From: SZUA-35 sp964351995
GTDB taxonomy: Bacteria > Actinomycetota > Acidimicrobiia > Acidimicrobiales > SZUA-35
NCBI GenBank assembly: GCA_964351995.1
Contig: CAYGQE010000013.1
Coordinates: forward strand, 1 to 64,000
Reading direction: 5' to 3'
DNA length: 64,000 bases
The notes below the pieces were generated by a model. It searched no databases, was not told where the DNA came from, and was given only the letters and a program-made list of their open reading frames with translations. Positions 44,287 to 52,800 of this stretch are shown here, piece after piece (position 1 is the stretch's first letter; each line of letters begins with the position of its first letter). Position numbers and translations under genes: made by a program.

Positions 44287-46020
44287 TCAGCTTCGCACAA
44301 GACGACCCGGTCGGGCGCCAGTGAAAGCATCGTTCTCTCGGGTGACAACGCCACGAACGATCGTGGCCACATAGCCCTGGGCGTCTTGCAACAGCCGAGT
44401 GCCTCCGGCCGGTAGATCCTTGGCAAGGCGAGGCGAGCGAAGCGTCAGGTTCTCGAAGTCGATGATGTTGAGATCGGCTCGCATTCCCGGAGTCACCACA
44501 CCTCGATCCTCGAACCCGAACAGGGTTGCGGTGTCGGCAGTCATCTTCTTGATCACATCAGGTAGGGGAAGTGTCGGGCCACGGTGACGATCCCGGGCCC
44601 AGTGGGTGAGCATCCAGGTGGGCGTGGAAGCGTCACAGATGAAGTTGGCGTGGGCACCGCCATCGGCCAGGCCGAGGACAGCAGCCGGGTGCGTGAGCAT
44701 GTCATGGAGTGCATCGCCGTTGCCGTGGCTGTAGCCAAGGAACGTCATCATGATCATCGCCTTGCCGTCACGGTCGAGCAGGCGGTCGTAGTACTCATCG
44801 ACGGGATCGATGCCGGCTGCTTCGGAACGGCCACGGATCGAGTCCTCGACGGTCGGTTCGTAGTCGACGGGATCGCCCAGCGGGTACATCCGATCGAAGC
44901 CTTCGAAGACCGACAGCGCAATCGGGTGCTCGGTGCGAACCAGTTCAACGATGGCGTGGGACTCGGCGATGAGGGCGGCACGCAGATCGGGGTCGGCCAT
45001 GGCTTTTGCTTGCTCTTCGACGGAGAGGGCATTCAGGGGCGCAAAGCTGGGGCAATCCTTGAAGCGGTGCCGAGCTTGCAGGCCCAACAAGATGCCGAAC
45101 GGTCGACCGGCGACTTGGGGGATCACCTGATGACCGGCGTCTTGCGCCGCTTGGGAGAGATCCATCAGCTCCTTCCACTCGTCGGGCTGGACCTGGTTCT
45201 GGAGCATGAGCCAGGTCACCGGGCGCTCGATCTCCTTGGCAAGGCGGACCATCCAGTCGTGCTCGACCTTCGGCGCCACGAGGTCTTCGCCGGCCAAACC
45301 GGCGGGGGCGATCTCGAAGACTCCCTTGCCTGCCCGTTGGAGAGCCCGACCCATCGCAAAGAGCTCGTCCTCGGCAGCGAACGTGCCGGGAACAGGCTCG
45401 CCGTTCATGGCGGTGTGGGTGATCGTGCGACTGGTCGAAAAGCCGCGAGCGCCGGCGCGAACGGCGGACTCGACAATGGCCGCCATTTCCGCGATGTCGT
45501 CGGAGCTGGCTGGCTCGTTGTTGGCGCCGCGCTCCCCCATCACGTAGGCCCGGACCGGACCGTGAGCGATCAGAGCGGCGACGTCGACGGCGTACTCCCG
45601 GCGCTCGAGTGCGTCGAGATACTCCTCGAACGATTCCCACTCCCAGGACAGGCCCTCACTCAGTGCTGCTCCGGGAATGTCTTCGACGCCCTCCATCAGT
45701 TCGATCAAGAACTCGTGCTTGTCGGGGTGGGCTGGGGCGAAGCCAACACCGCAATTGCCCATCACCACGGTGGTGACACCGTGGGGACTGGACGGCTCGA
45801 GTTCGGCGTCCCACGTTGCCTGGCCGTCGTAGTGGGTGTGGATGTCGACGAATCCGGGGGTGACGAGCAAGCCACCGGCATCGATCTCCTTGCGGCCCGC
45901 GCCGAGACTCGGGCCGACGTCGGCAATTCGTTCACCGTTGACGGCGATGTCGACACCATGCTGTGCCTCGCCGCCGGTGCCGTCGACGAGCGTTGCATTG
46001 CGGATGACGAGATCGAACAT
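44287..46020 (-). CDS. Amidohydrolase, N-acyl-D-amino-acid deacylase-like
   Basis: A 577-aa metal-dependent hydrolase of the D-aminoacylase (COG3653) type. Metal-binding H61 and H63 (GFVDIHTHYDGQATWD), the small barrel start (FDLVIRNATLVDGTG), a late LADGGAHANFICDAS segment, and the C-terminal MRADLNIIDFENL. The known family releases amino acids from N-acyl forms or opens cyclic amides. AGGGGG precedes ATG 46020. It leads a minus-strand block and is divergent (137 bp) from an AraC-type regulator. Substrate unknown. Confidence 0.87.
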   Translation of the reverse strand: MFDLVIRNATLVDGTGGEAQHGVDIAVNGERIADVGPSLGAGRKEIDAGGLLVTPGFVDIHTHYDGQATWDAELEPSSPHGVTTVVMGNCGVGFAPAHPDKHEFLIELMEGVEDIPGAALSEGLSWEWESFEEYLDALERREYAVDVAALIAHGPVRAYVMGERGANNEPASSDDIAEMAAIVESAVRAGARGFSTSRTITHTAMNGEPVPGTFAAEDELFAMGRALQRAGKGVFEIAPAGLAGEDLVAPKVEHDWMVRLAKEIERPVTWLMLQNQVQPDEWKELMDLSQAAQDAGHQVIPQVAGRPFGILLGLQARHRFKDCPSFAPLNALSVEEQAKAMADPDLRAALIAESHAIVELVRTEHPIALSVFEGFDRMYPLGDPVDYEPTVEDSIRGRSEAAGIDPVDEYYDRLLDRDGKAMIMMTFLGYSHGNGDALHDMLTHPAAVLGLADGGAHANFICDASTPTWMLTHWARDRHRGPTLPLPDVIKKMTADTATLFGFEDRGVVTPGMRADLNIIDFENLTLRSPRLAKDLPAGGTRLLQDAQGYVATIVRGVVTRENDAFTGARPGRLVRS

Positions 46021-46157
46021 GGAGCCCCCTGGATGAACGACCGAATCTACTTGTCCTCGCGGACCGCAGGGAAATGCACTCATGCGAAATCACTCCTTGG
46101 CAGAAGCGGCAGGAAGCCTCCCCGCGCCATGGCGTGCGCCGCCTACGATCGCTCCGC

Positions 46158-46898
46158 ATGTACGACCCCGTCAAGGACGGCGTGGCGAAGACCGTCGAGT
46201 CCGTTGCCTACACCGAGGTTCCTCCGCCAGAACCGCTCAATGACCTCGTGCACTGCTTCTGGGAACTGAAGTCGGCGAGCCAGCTCGACGAGGACTTCAC
46301 GCTGCACGCCGTCCCTGACGCTTGCGTCAACTTGTTGTTCGACCAGGGCGACCCCCGCATCGCTGGTGTCACGCAGCTGCAGACGACGCCGACGGCCCTC
46401 GACCTCGGCCGGTCATTTCACTTTGCGGGGATCCAACTGTTCCCCGGTGTCTGGCGGGGTGATCCTGAAGCCTCGGTCGATCACTACGTCGGAGAGCCAT
46501 ACGAAGGCTCGTTGCCATTGGTCGAGGTCGGTGAGGCGGCGGCTGACCTCGATTTCGCTGGCAAGAGCGCCGTGTTCTCTGAGTTCGTCCACCGCCTTCT
46601 CGACGCCGGCCTCGTCGCCCCGAATCCCGTGACTGCAGCGATCCTGCGAAACCTCGACGAGATCCGCAGCGTTGCCGACATGGCCGAGGTCGCAGCGATG
46701 TCGCCTCGGCAACTGCAGCGTGCGCTGAAGGCGACTACCGGCTTCACGCCGCATGATCTCTGGAAGGTCTTGCGGGTGCAGCAATCGTTCCGCAACGACT
46801 ACCTGCTGCTGTTCGCTGACCAGTCGCACTTCACCCATTCGTTCCGCAAGCTGACCGGCTACACACCCGGCCAGTTCAAGAAGTCGTTTGATGTCTGA
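46158..46898 (+). CDS. AraC-family transcriptional regulator
   Basis: A 246-aa protein. The N-terminal sensing part (PPPEPLNDLVHCFWEL ... HAVPDACVNLLFDQGD) is the AraC-like DUF6597 type. The C-terminal DNA-binding part has two helix-turn-helices (SVADMAEVAAMSPRQLQRAL; DQSHFTHSFRKLTGYTPGQF). It is divergent from the amidohydrolase and likely controls that block. ATG 46158 follows TACGAT by 8 nt and lacks a ribosome site; a longer frame from 46074 is less likely. Confidence 0.88.
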   Translation: MYDPVKDGVAKTVESVAYTEVPPPEPLNDLVHCFWELKSASQLDEDFTLHAVPDACVNLLFDQGDPRIAGVTQLQTTPTALDLGRSFHFAGIQLFPGVWRGDPEASVDHYVGEPYEGSLPLVEVGEAAADLDFAGKSAVFSEFVHRLLDAGLVAPNPVTAAILRNLDEIRSVADMAEVAAMSPRQLQRALKATTGFTPHDLWKVLRVQQSFRNDYLLLFADQSHFTHSFRKLTGYTPGQFKKSFDV

Positions 46899-46923
46899 GA
46901 TCGACGATCTTCGCCAGTCCCGC

Positions 46924-48486
46924 TCAGTTGACGGAGCGTTCGCGCCCCTCCCAGTACGGCTTGCGTAGCTCGACCTTCAGGATCTTGCCGGACGGGTTGC
47001 GCGGGATTTCTGCGATGCGCTCGACGGCCGACGGCAACTTGAAGCGTGCGAGCCGTTCGGCGCAGTGAGCGATGATGTCCTCCTGGCTCGGATCGGCGCC
47101 CTCTGCTGGCACGATCAGTGCCAGCGGCGACTCACCCCAGCGTTCGCTGGGAACGCCGATCACCGCCACGTCGGCCACGTCGGGGTGCGACACGATGGCG
47201 TTCTCGATCTCGGCGGGGTACACGTTCTCGCCACCTGAAACGATCATGTCTTTGACGCGGTCGTGGATGAAGAGATACCCGTCGTCCATGTAGCCGGCGT
47301 CGCCGGTGCTGAACCAGCCGAGACCGTCGCCGGTCCGACCCTCCGGGAAGGCGTTGCTCGTCGCCTCGGGGTTGCGCCAGTATCCCTTCAGGTTCTGATG
47401 CGTGCGGACCCAGATCTCGCCCACCTCGCCGTCGGCGACGTCGGTGCCGTCGGCGCCGACGATGCGCATCTCGACACCGTCGACCGGCTTGCCAGCGGCG
47501 CGCAACAGCTTCGCTCGGGGCCCACCCGGATCGTGGTCCTCGGGCATCAGCATCGTGACGACACCCGTGGTCTCGGTGAGGCCATAGACCTGGGCGTGGT
47601 CGCACTTGAGCAGTGCCATGGATGCGACGAGTGCATCTTCGCTGATCGGCGATGCGCCGTAGAGGATCTGTTCGAGAGACGAGAAGTCGACATCGGACGA
47701 ACCGGGGATCATCGGGAGCACCTGCAACAGCGCGGGGACCATGAAGGCCGCCGTCACCCCGTGGCCGGGGATGTCGGCAAGGATCCGACCCGGGTCGACA
47801 TCGCGATGCACGACGTTGGTTGTGCCGTTCATGAGCCCGGCGATGGCGACGCCGCTGCCGCCGATGTGGAACATGGGCAGCACGTGTAGCAAGACGCTGT
47901 CGGCGTTGATCGCAAGCATCTCGCTGACCGGCACCATCGTGGTGTCGAAGTTGCGGTTGCTCAACTCGGCACCCTTCGGCAAGCCGGTCGTACCCGAGGT
48001 GTAGAGCTGCGAGGCGGTGTCGTCGAGGTCGACTGGGGTGTTCGGGTCGTCGGTGGACGCATCGGCGATCCAGTCGACGTAGGAGGTGTAGCGGCCGTCA
48101 CCGTTGACCTCGATGATCACCGGATCGCTCGGCAGGTCCATCTTGGCGAGATGATCGAGGAACTCGCCCTCGACGAACACGACCTTCGCCTCGGCGTTGT
48201 CGAGGATGTACGCCATCTCCGGCGGGGCCAACCGCCAGTTCACTGCGACGGGCACAGCGTTCAACTTCGCCGCCCCCATGAGCAGGGTGAAGTACTCGGG
48301 GATGTTCTTGCCGATGAAGCCGACACGGTCCTGTGCACCGACGCCAGCGGCCGCCAAGGCGTTGGCGACCCGGGAACTCTCTTCGTGGAGCTCGCCGTAG
48401 GTGAGCGTTCGATCATCGCAGACGATCGCGGGCTTGTCGGGGCGTTCGGCTGCTTGGGTGCGAGCGATCTCTGCGATCGTGAACAT
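46924..48486 (-). CDS. Acyl-CoA synthetase (AMP-forming, fatty-acid CoA ligase type)
   Basis: A 520-aa ANL-superfamily enzyme activating a carboxylate to its CoA ester through an acyl-AMP. Core motifs: YTSGTTGLPKGA, YGLTETTG, WFSTGDAGYMDDGYLF, and PRNPSGKILK with the catalytic Lys near the C-terminus. AGGAG lies 8 nt before ATG 48486. It could supply CoA thioesters to the neighbouring isomerase; the specific acid is unknown. Convergent with the AraC gene (25 bp apart). Confidence 0.92.
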   Translation of the reverse strand: MFTIAEIARTQAAERPDKPAIVCDDRTLTYGELHEESSRVANALAAAGVGAQDRVGFIGKNIPEYFTLLMGAAKLNAVPVAVNWRLAPPEMAYILDNAEAKVVFVEGEFLDHLAKMDLPSDPVIIEVNGDGRYTSYVDWIADASTDDPNTPVDLDDTASQLYTSGTTGLPKGAELSNRNFDTTMVPVSEMLAINADSVLLHVLPMFHIGGSGVAIAGLMNGTTNVVHRDVDPGRILADIPGHGVTAAFMVPALLQVLPMIPGSSDVDFSSLEQILYGASPISEDALVASMALLKCDHAQVYGLTETTGVVTMLMPEDHDPGGPRAKLLRAAGKPVDGVEMRIVGADGTDVADGEVGEIWVRTHQNLKGYWRNPEATSNAFPEGRTGDGLGWFSTGDAGYMDDGYLFIHDRVKDMIVSGGENVYPAEIENAIVSHPDVADVAVIGVPSERWGESPLALIVPAEGADPSQEDIIAHCAERLARFKLPSAVERIAEIPRNPSGKILKVELRKPYWEGRERSVN

Positions 48487-48584
48487 GTCGATGCTCCTGT
48501 GGGTCGTGACCTCCGTCGTCGGTGTGACGCCAGACACGTGTGACGATAGACGAGCAAACGACACGCGTTCGAGCCGGCGGCTGC

Positions 48585-49448
48585 TCAGGCAGGTGTCGGA
48601 CTACGAAGGGTGTAAACGAGAGGCTCGAGCTTGCCAAGCATCTGGAACAGCTCCCAGTGGAGGTTGGCTTCGACGTGTTGGAAGATGGCCAACCCGTGTT
48701 CGGCAATGATCTCGTCCGAGCGCCGACGAAGACGGGCCAGGCGGAGCATCGCCTTCGACAGAGGTTGGGAGCGCTCCTCGCCGTGCTCACGCCACTCGGT
48801 GCCAATCGAGCGGACGGTATCGATGTCGAAACCGGCGTCTGTGAAACGAGCTTCCAACCACGTTCGATCGAGGTTCTGCTCGATGTTGCCCATGTGGTGT
48901 CGCATCATCAGACGCTCGTCGGTGCTCATTGCATCGGTCATGACGGTGGTGAACAACACCATCGGTGCGCCTGGCTTGGTGACCCGAGCCAGCTGGTCAA
49001 GGGCTCCCGTCACGTCGTCGACCTGCTCGAACACGTCCCGGCACCAGACGAGGTCGATCGAGTTGTCGCGAATGGGCATCGACTGAATGGTCGCTTCGTG
49101 GATCTCGATGCGTTGCGCCAACGATGCAGCCTCGACCATCGCCCGTGCTCGCTCGATGTGGAGGGGTACCGGTTCGACGCCGACTCCGGTGATGTCGAAA
49201 CGTTGAGCGAGTTCGACCAGATGCGCGCCGTCTCGGCAACCAGCATCGAGCACGACGAAGCCAGTTTCGAGCAGTGCGCCGGCGATCTCGAACAGCTCGT
49301 CTGGGCCAGATGGGGACAGGCTTTGGTCCAGCGTGTCGTAGACATTCCAGGTAGCAGGGCCATACACGGTGGCGAGTCGTTCGAGATTCTCAGGAGGCAC
49401 CCGTGCAGTGTGGTGCGGTTTGCGGAGTGCTGCGGGGAGATTCTTCAA
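48585..49448 (-). CDS. SAM-dependent methyltransferase, class I
   Basis: A 287-aa Rossmann-fold enzyme. SAM site VVLDAGCRDGAHLVELAQRF; acidic VGVEPVPLHIERAR; motif around NSIDLVWCRDVFEQVDD. The overall pattern is methyltransferase type 11, with a His/Met-rich second half of unknown role. The upstream-most start is TTG 49448; GTG 49400 is an alternative. It precedes the acyl-CoA ligase by 98 bp on the same strand. Acceptor unknown. Confidence 0.82.
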   Translation of the reverse strand: MKNLPAALRKPHHTARVPPENLERLATVYGPATWNVYDTLDQSLSPSGPDELFEIAGALLETGFVVLDAGCRDGAHLVELAQRFDITGVGVEPVPLHIERARAMVEAASLAQRIEIHEATIQSMPIRDNSIDLVWCRDVFEQVDDVTGALDQLARVTKPGAPMVLFTTVMTDAMSTDERLMMRHHMGNIEQNLDRTWLEARFTDAGFDIDTVRSIGTEWREHGEERSQPLSKAMLRLARLRRRSDEIIAEHGLAIFQHVEANLHWELFQMLGKLEPLVYTLRSPTPA

Positions 49449-49545
49449 TTGTTACGGTTGTGTGACGGAGCTGTGGTACGTTGCGCCCCGTTCGGTCGAA
49501 AGGCGCAAACCGGGCATCTTCGTGCGGGCGGAGAACGAGGTTCCA

Positions 49546-50439
49546 GTGTTTACAAGACTTCCAGCCGCCGTCATGGTCGACGAGCCGTTCATCACCCCGA
49601 ATGCACTGCAGGCCACGCTGCACGGCGACACCGACACGATGCTTGTGCTCGTGATCCCCGTCGTCGTTCGGATCGCCGCCGTTCTCCTCGCTGCCGTTGT
49701 TGCGACCCGCGTCGTGCGGCGAGCCATCAGCCAAGTGGACGACCCCAGGGCCCAAAAGCAGCTTCTGTATTTCGCTCCGAAGCTGGTGCGCGTGTTGATC
49801 GTGGTCGGCGGGCTCGAGTTCGTTGGCATCGATGTCTCGGGGATGGCCGCCCTGCTCGCCACGATCGGGGTCACCGGCGCCGTTGCCTTCACACCCATCG
49901 GGCAGAACTTCGTGGCCGGAGCGATGATCACGATCGACGACCTCTATCGAGTCGGCGACGTGGTCACGGTGTCGGGCATCTTCGGGCGGGTCCGCTACAA
50001 GTCGGTTCTACGCACCGAACTCGAGTTGCCCGATGGTACGACGGCGTGGGTTCCCAATTCGCAGTTCCAAGAACTGCAGGTGCTGAACCACAGTCGCCTC
50101 GGAGGCAGCCGCATCTCTGTCGAGGTGCCACTGGATGGTTCGCCCGATCGTGCCGTTGCCCTGGACGCGATGAACGCAGCCATCAGCGGGTTGACCTGGG
50201 GAAGCTCGGGTCGACAGCCGTTCGTGGTTTTTGAACGAGTGGGTGGAGAAGCAATGTTCTTTCGGGCGTTTGCATGGATCGACGACCGCACGACCGAGCC
50301 CTATTACTCCGGGCTCTTGTTGACCGCGCTGGTCGATGCACTCGAGGATGCCGGGCTGTCGGTTGGGCAGACCACGAACCTGTCCGTTGACACCGTGGGG
50401 TCTCCCGACGATGCGGCGTCTGCTTTTCTTGCGCCTTGA
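49546..50439 (+). CDS. Small-conductance mechanosensitive channel (MscS family)
   Basis: About 297 aa. Membrane helices at MLVLVIPVVVRIAAVLLAAVV and the pore-lining TM3 region (MAALLATIGVTGAVAFTPIGQNFVAGAMITI), followed by the beta domain (DDLYRVGDVVTVSGIFGRVR ... LPDGTTAWVPNSQF) and an alpha/beta tail. It relieves osmotic pressure; shorter than E. coli MscS at the N-terminal side of the pore. Start GTG 49546 has GAGG 5 nt upstream; ATG 49573 lacks a ribosome site. Confidence 0.88.
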   Translation: MFTRLPAAVMVDEPFITPNALQATLHGDTDTMLVLVIPVVVRIAAVLLAAVVATRVVRRAISQVDDPRAQKQLLYFAPKLVRVLIVVGGLEFVGIDVSGMAALLATIGVTGAVAFTPIGQNFVAGAMITIDDLYRVGDVVTVSGIFGRVRYKSVLRTELELPDGTTAWVPNSQFQELQVLNHSRLGGSRISVEVPLDGSPDRAVALDAMNAAISGLTWGSSGRQPFVVFERVGGEAMFFRAFAWIDDRTTEPYYSGLLLTALVDALEDAGLSVGQTTNLSVDTVGSPDDAASAFLAP

Positions 50440-50461
50440 GTGCTGCGTGTCGTGATCGAGT

Positions 50462-51829
50462 TCAGTCTGTTGATGCAGCTCTTCTCGCCGCTTCGATGCG
50501 TTCGGTGGTCAGCCTCGGGGCGGCGAAGAACAGCAGCATGAGCTGCGCGCTTCCGGCGATGAGCCAGGGCAGTCGCAAGGCGAGTTCTCGAGAGCCCAGC
50601 CGCTCAGCCACGAGCATGATGAGTCCGGCCAGCAGGGCTCCGAGAGGCATCGATCCCCATGCGAAGAACCGGTAGACGCTGTTCACTCTGCCGAGAAGAT
50701 GATCGGGGATGATTGTTTGGCGCAATGAAACGGTGATCACGTTCCACAGCACAGCGACGAACATGAAGAGGGCGAACATGACCCAGACGATTGGCCAGAA
50801 CGAAACGAGCCCCGTGGTGATCGAGGTGAGCCCGCCAACGATCAAGGTCACCCACAGCGATCGCCCAGAGCCGAGTCTCTTCGCTACGGCCGATGCTGAC
50901 CAACCGCCGACGACGCCACCAGCGGCCCCTGCGGTGGAGAGCAGCGCGAATTCGAGTGTGGACGTTTGCAGAATCTCCTGGGCGAACAGCACCAGCGTCG
51001 CCCCGGAAAGGGCTCCGAGCAGATTGAGCAGGCCGAGAATGATGGCCAGTGGCCGAAGGAGTTCGTGACTCCAGAGCCAGGAGAAGCCAATGCGTAGCTC
51101 GGTCTTCCATGGTTTGCGATCAACCACGGCAGCCTTCGGCACCGACCGAGGGATCAGGAAGATCAGGAGTGCAGAGAGACCGAAGGAGACCGCATCGAAG
51201 AAGAACGGGGCGGAGAATGCAACCGCCAGGAGGGCGGCGCCGACGGCGGGGCCGATCAAGGTGTTCGTGACTTGCTCAGCGCTCCAGAGCCGGCCGTTCG
51301 CCCGCTCGAGATGTTCGTCGGCCACGAGCGAGGGCATGATCGTTTGCGCCGTGTTGTCGTACAGAACTTCCGCAGTTCCGAGCACCACCGTGGCCATCAG
51401 AAGGACGCCGTAGAGGCCAAGGTTCGTCGTGATCACGAGCTCAGGGTCATCGAGGGATTCAGGGGAAGGGAGCGCGCTGGTTTCGGAGAGCACGAGCAGG
51501 CCGACGGCCACGGTGACCGCTGCTCGGGCGGCGTTCGCCATCACCATCAGCTTCCGCCGTTCGTACCGGTCGGTGATGACACCGGCGGGAAGGCTGAACA
51601 GAAGCCACGGCAGCCGCTGAGCTACCGCCACGAGTGCGATCAGCAGTGGATTGCGCGTGACCGCCGATGCGAGCCACGGGTAGGCCAGTTGGCCGACGCC
51701 ATCACCCATGTTCGAGATCGTGCTGGCACTGAAGAGTTTCCGGTAGGAGAGACCAAGGGAAGTCTTGGCCGAGGGATCGTGCACCGGCAGAGCGTACGCC
51801 CGGCGCTGCCAGCTTTCTTCTAGGGTCAT
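50462..51829 (-). CDS. MFS transporter, EntS/MFS_3-like exporter
   Basis: A 455-aa polytopic membrane protein with about 12 helices. It carries the MFS loop signature GVITDRYERRKLMV between TM2 and TM3, and a repeat-like ASAVAKRLGSGRSLWV after TM8. The class includes macrolide and siderophore exporters; cargo unknown. ATG 51829 lies only 3 bp from the divergent GTG start of the DUF3616 gene, which is unusually tight. GTG further in, at VHDPSAKTS, is an alternative start. Confidence 0.88.
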   Translation of the reverse strand: MTLEESWQRRAYALPVHDPSAKTSLGLSYRKLFSASTISNMGDGVGQLAYPWLASAVTRNPLLIALVAVAQRLPWLLFSLPAGVITDRYERRKLMVMANAARAAVTVAVGLLVLSETSALPSPESLDDPELVITTNLGLYGVLLMATVVLGTAEVLYDNTAQTIMPSLVADEHLERANGRLWSAEQVTNTLIGPAVGAALLAVAFSAPFFFDAVSFGLSALLIFLIPRSVPKAAVVDRKPWKTELRIGFSWLWSHELLRPLAIILGLLNLLGALSGATLVLFAQEILQTSTLEFALLSTAGAAGGVVGGWSASAVAKRLGSGRSLWVTLIVGGLTSITTGLVSFWPIVWVMFALFMFVAVLWNVITVSLRQTIIPDHLLGRVNSVYRFFAWGSMPLGALLAGLIMLVAERLGSRELALRLPWLIAGSAQLMLLFFAAPRLTTERIEAARRAASTD

Positions 51830-51832
51830 GGC
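51821..51832 (+). promoter_or_regulatory. Leaderless-type -10 box for the DUF3616 gene
   Basis: TAGGGT (51821-51826), 6 nt (CATGGC), then GTG 51833. The box overlaps codons 2-3 and the start of the divergent MFS gene, so transcription of the two genes should interfere. Confidence 0.5.
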
Positions 51833-52771
51833 GTGGCAGGACTGGAACGTTTGCGGCTGTCTTCGAAGCGAAGTGAGGCGTCCAGTCTCTTGAGTGTTGA
51901 CTCTCCAGCGGTGCTCTCCGACCTCGGAGCGACCGCCGCCTGGTGGACCTGTCATGACGAAGGCGACCTCGACGCAATGGTGTCACTTGTCGTCGTCAGA
52001 GATGGTCAGTGGAAGATCGAGCCCCTTGTGTTTGAACGTGGCGGCACCGAGCGCACCGACGCCGAGGCGTTGGCCCGAGCCGGCGACACGGTGTTCGTGT
52101 TCGGCTCGAACTTCACCGACAGATCGGGCTCGTTTGATGACCGCCGGGCGTTCGTCGGGAGATTCTCTGAGAGTGCTGCGGTGACGGGGTCTGGTCAGCC
52201 GGAGGTGCTCGACCTGGGCCGGGGCTTGGTGGATCTCGTGTGGTCGGCGCTTGCAAGCGTCGATCTGCTCCGAAGCGACAGTTCCGATGATTTGGTCAAC
52301 ATCGAGGGCGCTGGTGTTGTGGGCTCCGATCTGTTCGTGGGCCTCCGGTGGCCGGTGACTGTCGATGGGCAGCCGCTGCTGGTGCGAATCGCCAATGGTG
52401 CCACGGCGCTGTCGGCGCCGCATTGGTCGGCTGCGACGATCGAGTCGCTGGAGGCCTCAGCGGTGGTGGTCGACGTTGGGGCCACGCGTAAGCGGCCCGC
52501 CGGTGTTCGGGGGTTGACCGTCGTCGATGATGCGATGCATCTGATCGTCGGTCAGACCGACCGCAGCCTGGCAGCCAAGAAAGTGAAGGCTGCCGGCTCT
52601 CGTCATGTCGTGGTGCACGAGATCAGTGCGGGGCGAGCGGCCTCGAGTGGGATCGAACAGTTCGAAGGGTTCCGCAAGGTCGAGGGTGTCGCTCCCGCGC
52701 CCGACCGGCGCTGGCTGTATGCGCTGGACGATGAGGATGCCGTCGTGTTGGTGTTGTCCCACGACCCCTGA
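51833..52771 (+). CDS. DUF3616-like protein
   Basis: A 312-aa protein of unknown function. Two segments match the DUF3616 pattern: DTVFVFGSNFTDRSG (85-99) and NIEGAGVVGSDLFVGLRWPV (156-175), consistent with a beta-propeller-like fold. No signal peptide or membrane segment. The GTG start is supported by the TAGGGT box 6 nt upstream. The gene ends in a strong hairpin shared with the convergent protease gene. Confidence 0.7.
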   Translation: MAGLERLRLSSKRSEASSLLSVDSPAVLSDLGATAAWWTCHDEGDLDAMVSLVVVRDGQWKIEPLVFERGGTERTDAEALARAGDTVFVFGSNFTDRSGSFDDRRAFVGRFSESAAVTGSGQPEVLDLGRGLVDLVWSALASVDLLRSDSSDDLVNIEGAGVVGSDLFVGLRWPVTVDGQPLLVRIANGATALSAPHWSAATIESLEASAVVVDVGATRKRPAGVRGLTVVDDAMHLIVGQTDRSLAAKKVKAAGSRHVVVHEISAGRAASSGIEQFEGFRKVEGVAPAPDRRWLYALDDEDAVVLVLSHDP

Positions 52772-52800
52772 CCCCGGGCCTGACCAACGTCAGCCGGGGT
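52771..52800. terminator. Bidirectional terminator hairpin
   Basis: ACCCCGG (52771-52777) with CCGGGGT (52794-52800), a 2-nt bulge, inner CTGAC (52780-52784) with GTCAG (52789-52793), loop CAAC. Twelve base pairs. It includes the stop codon of the minus-strand gene and the last base of the plus-strand one. Confidence 0.8.
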
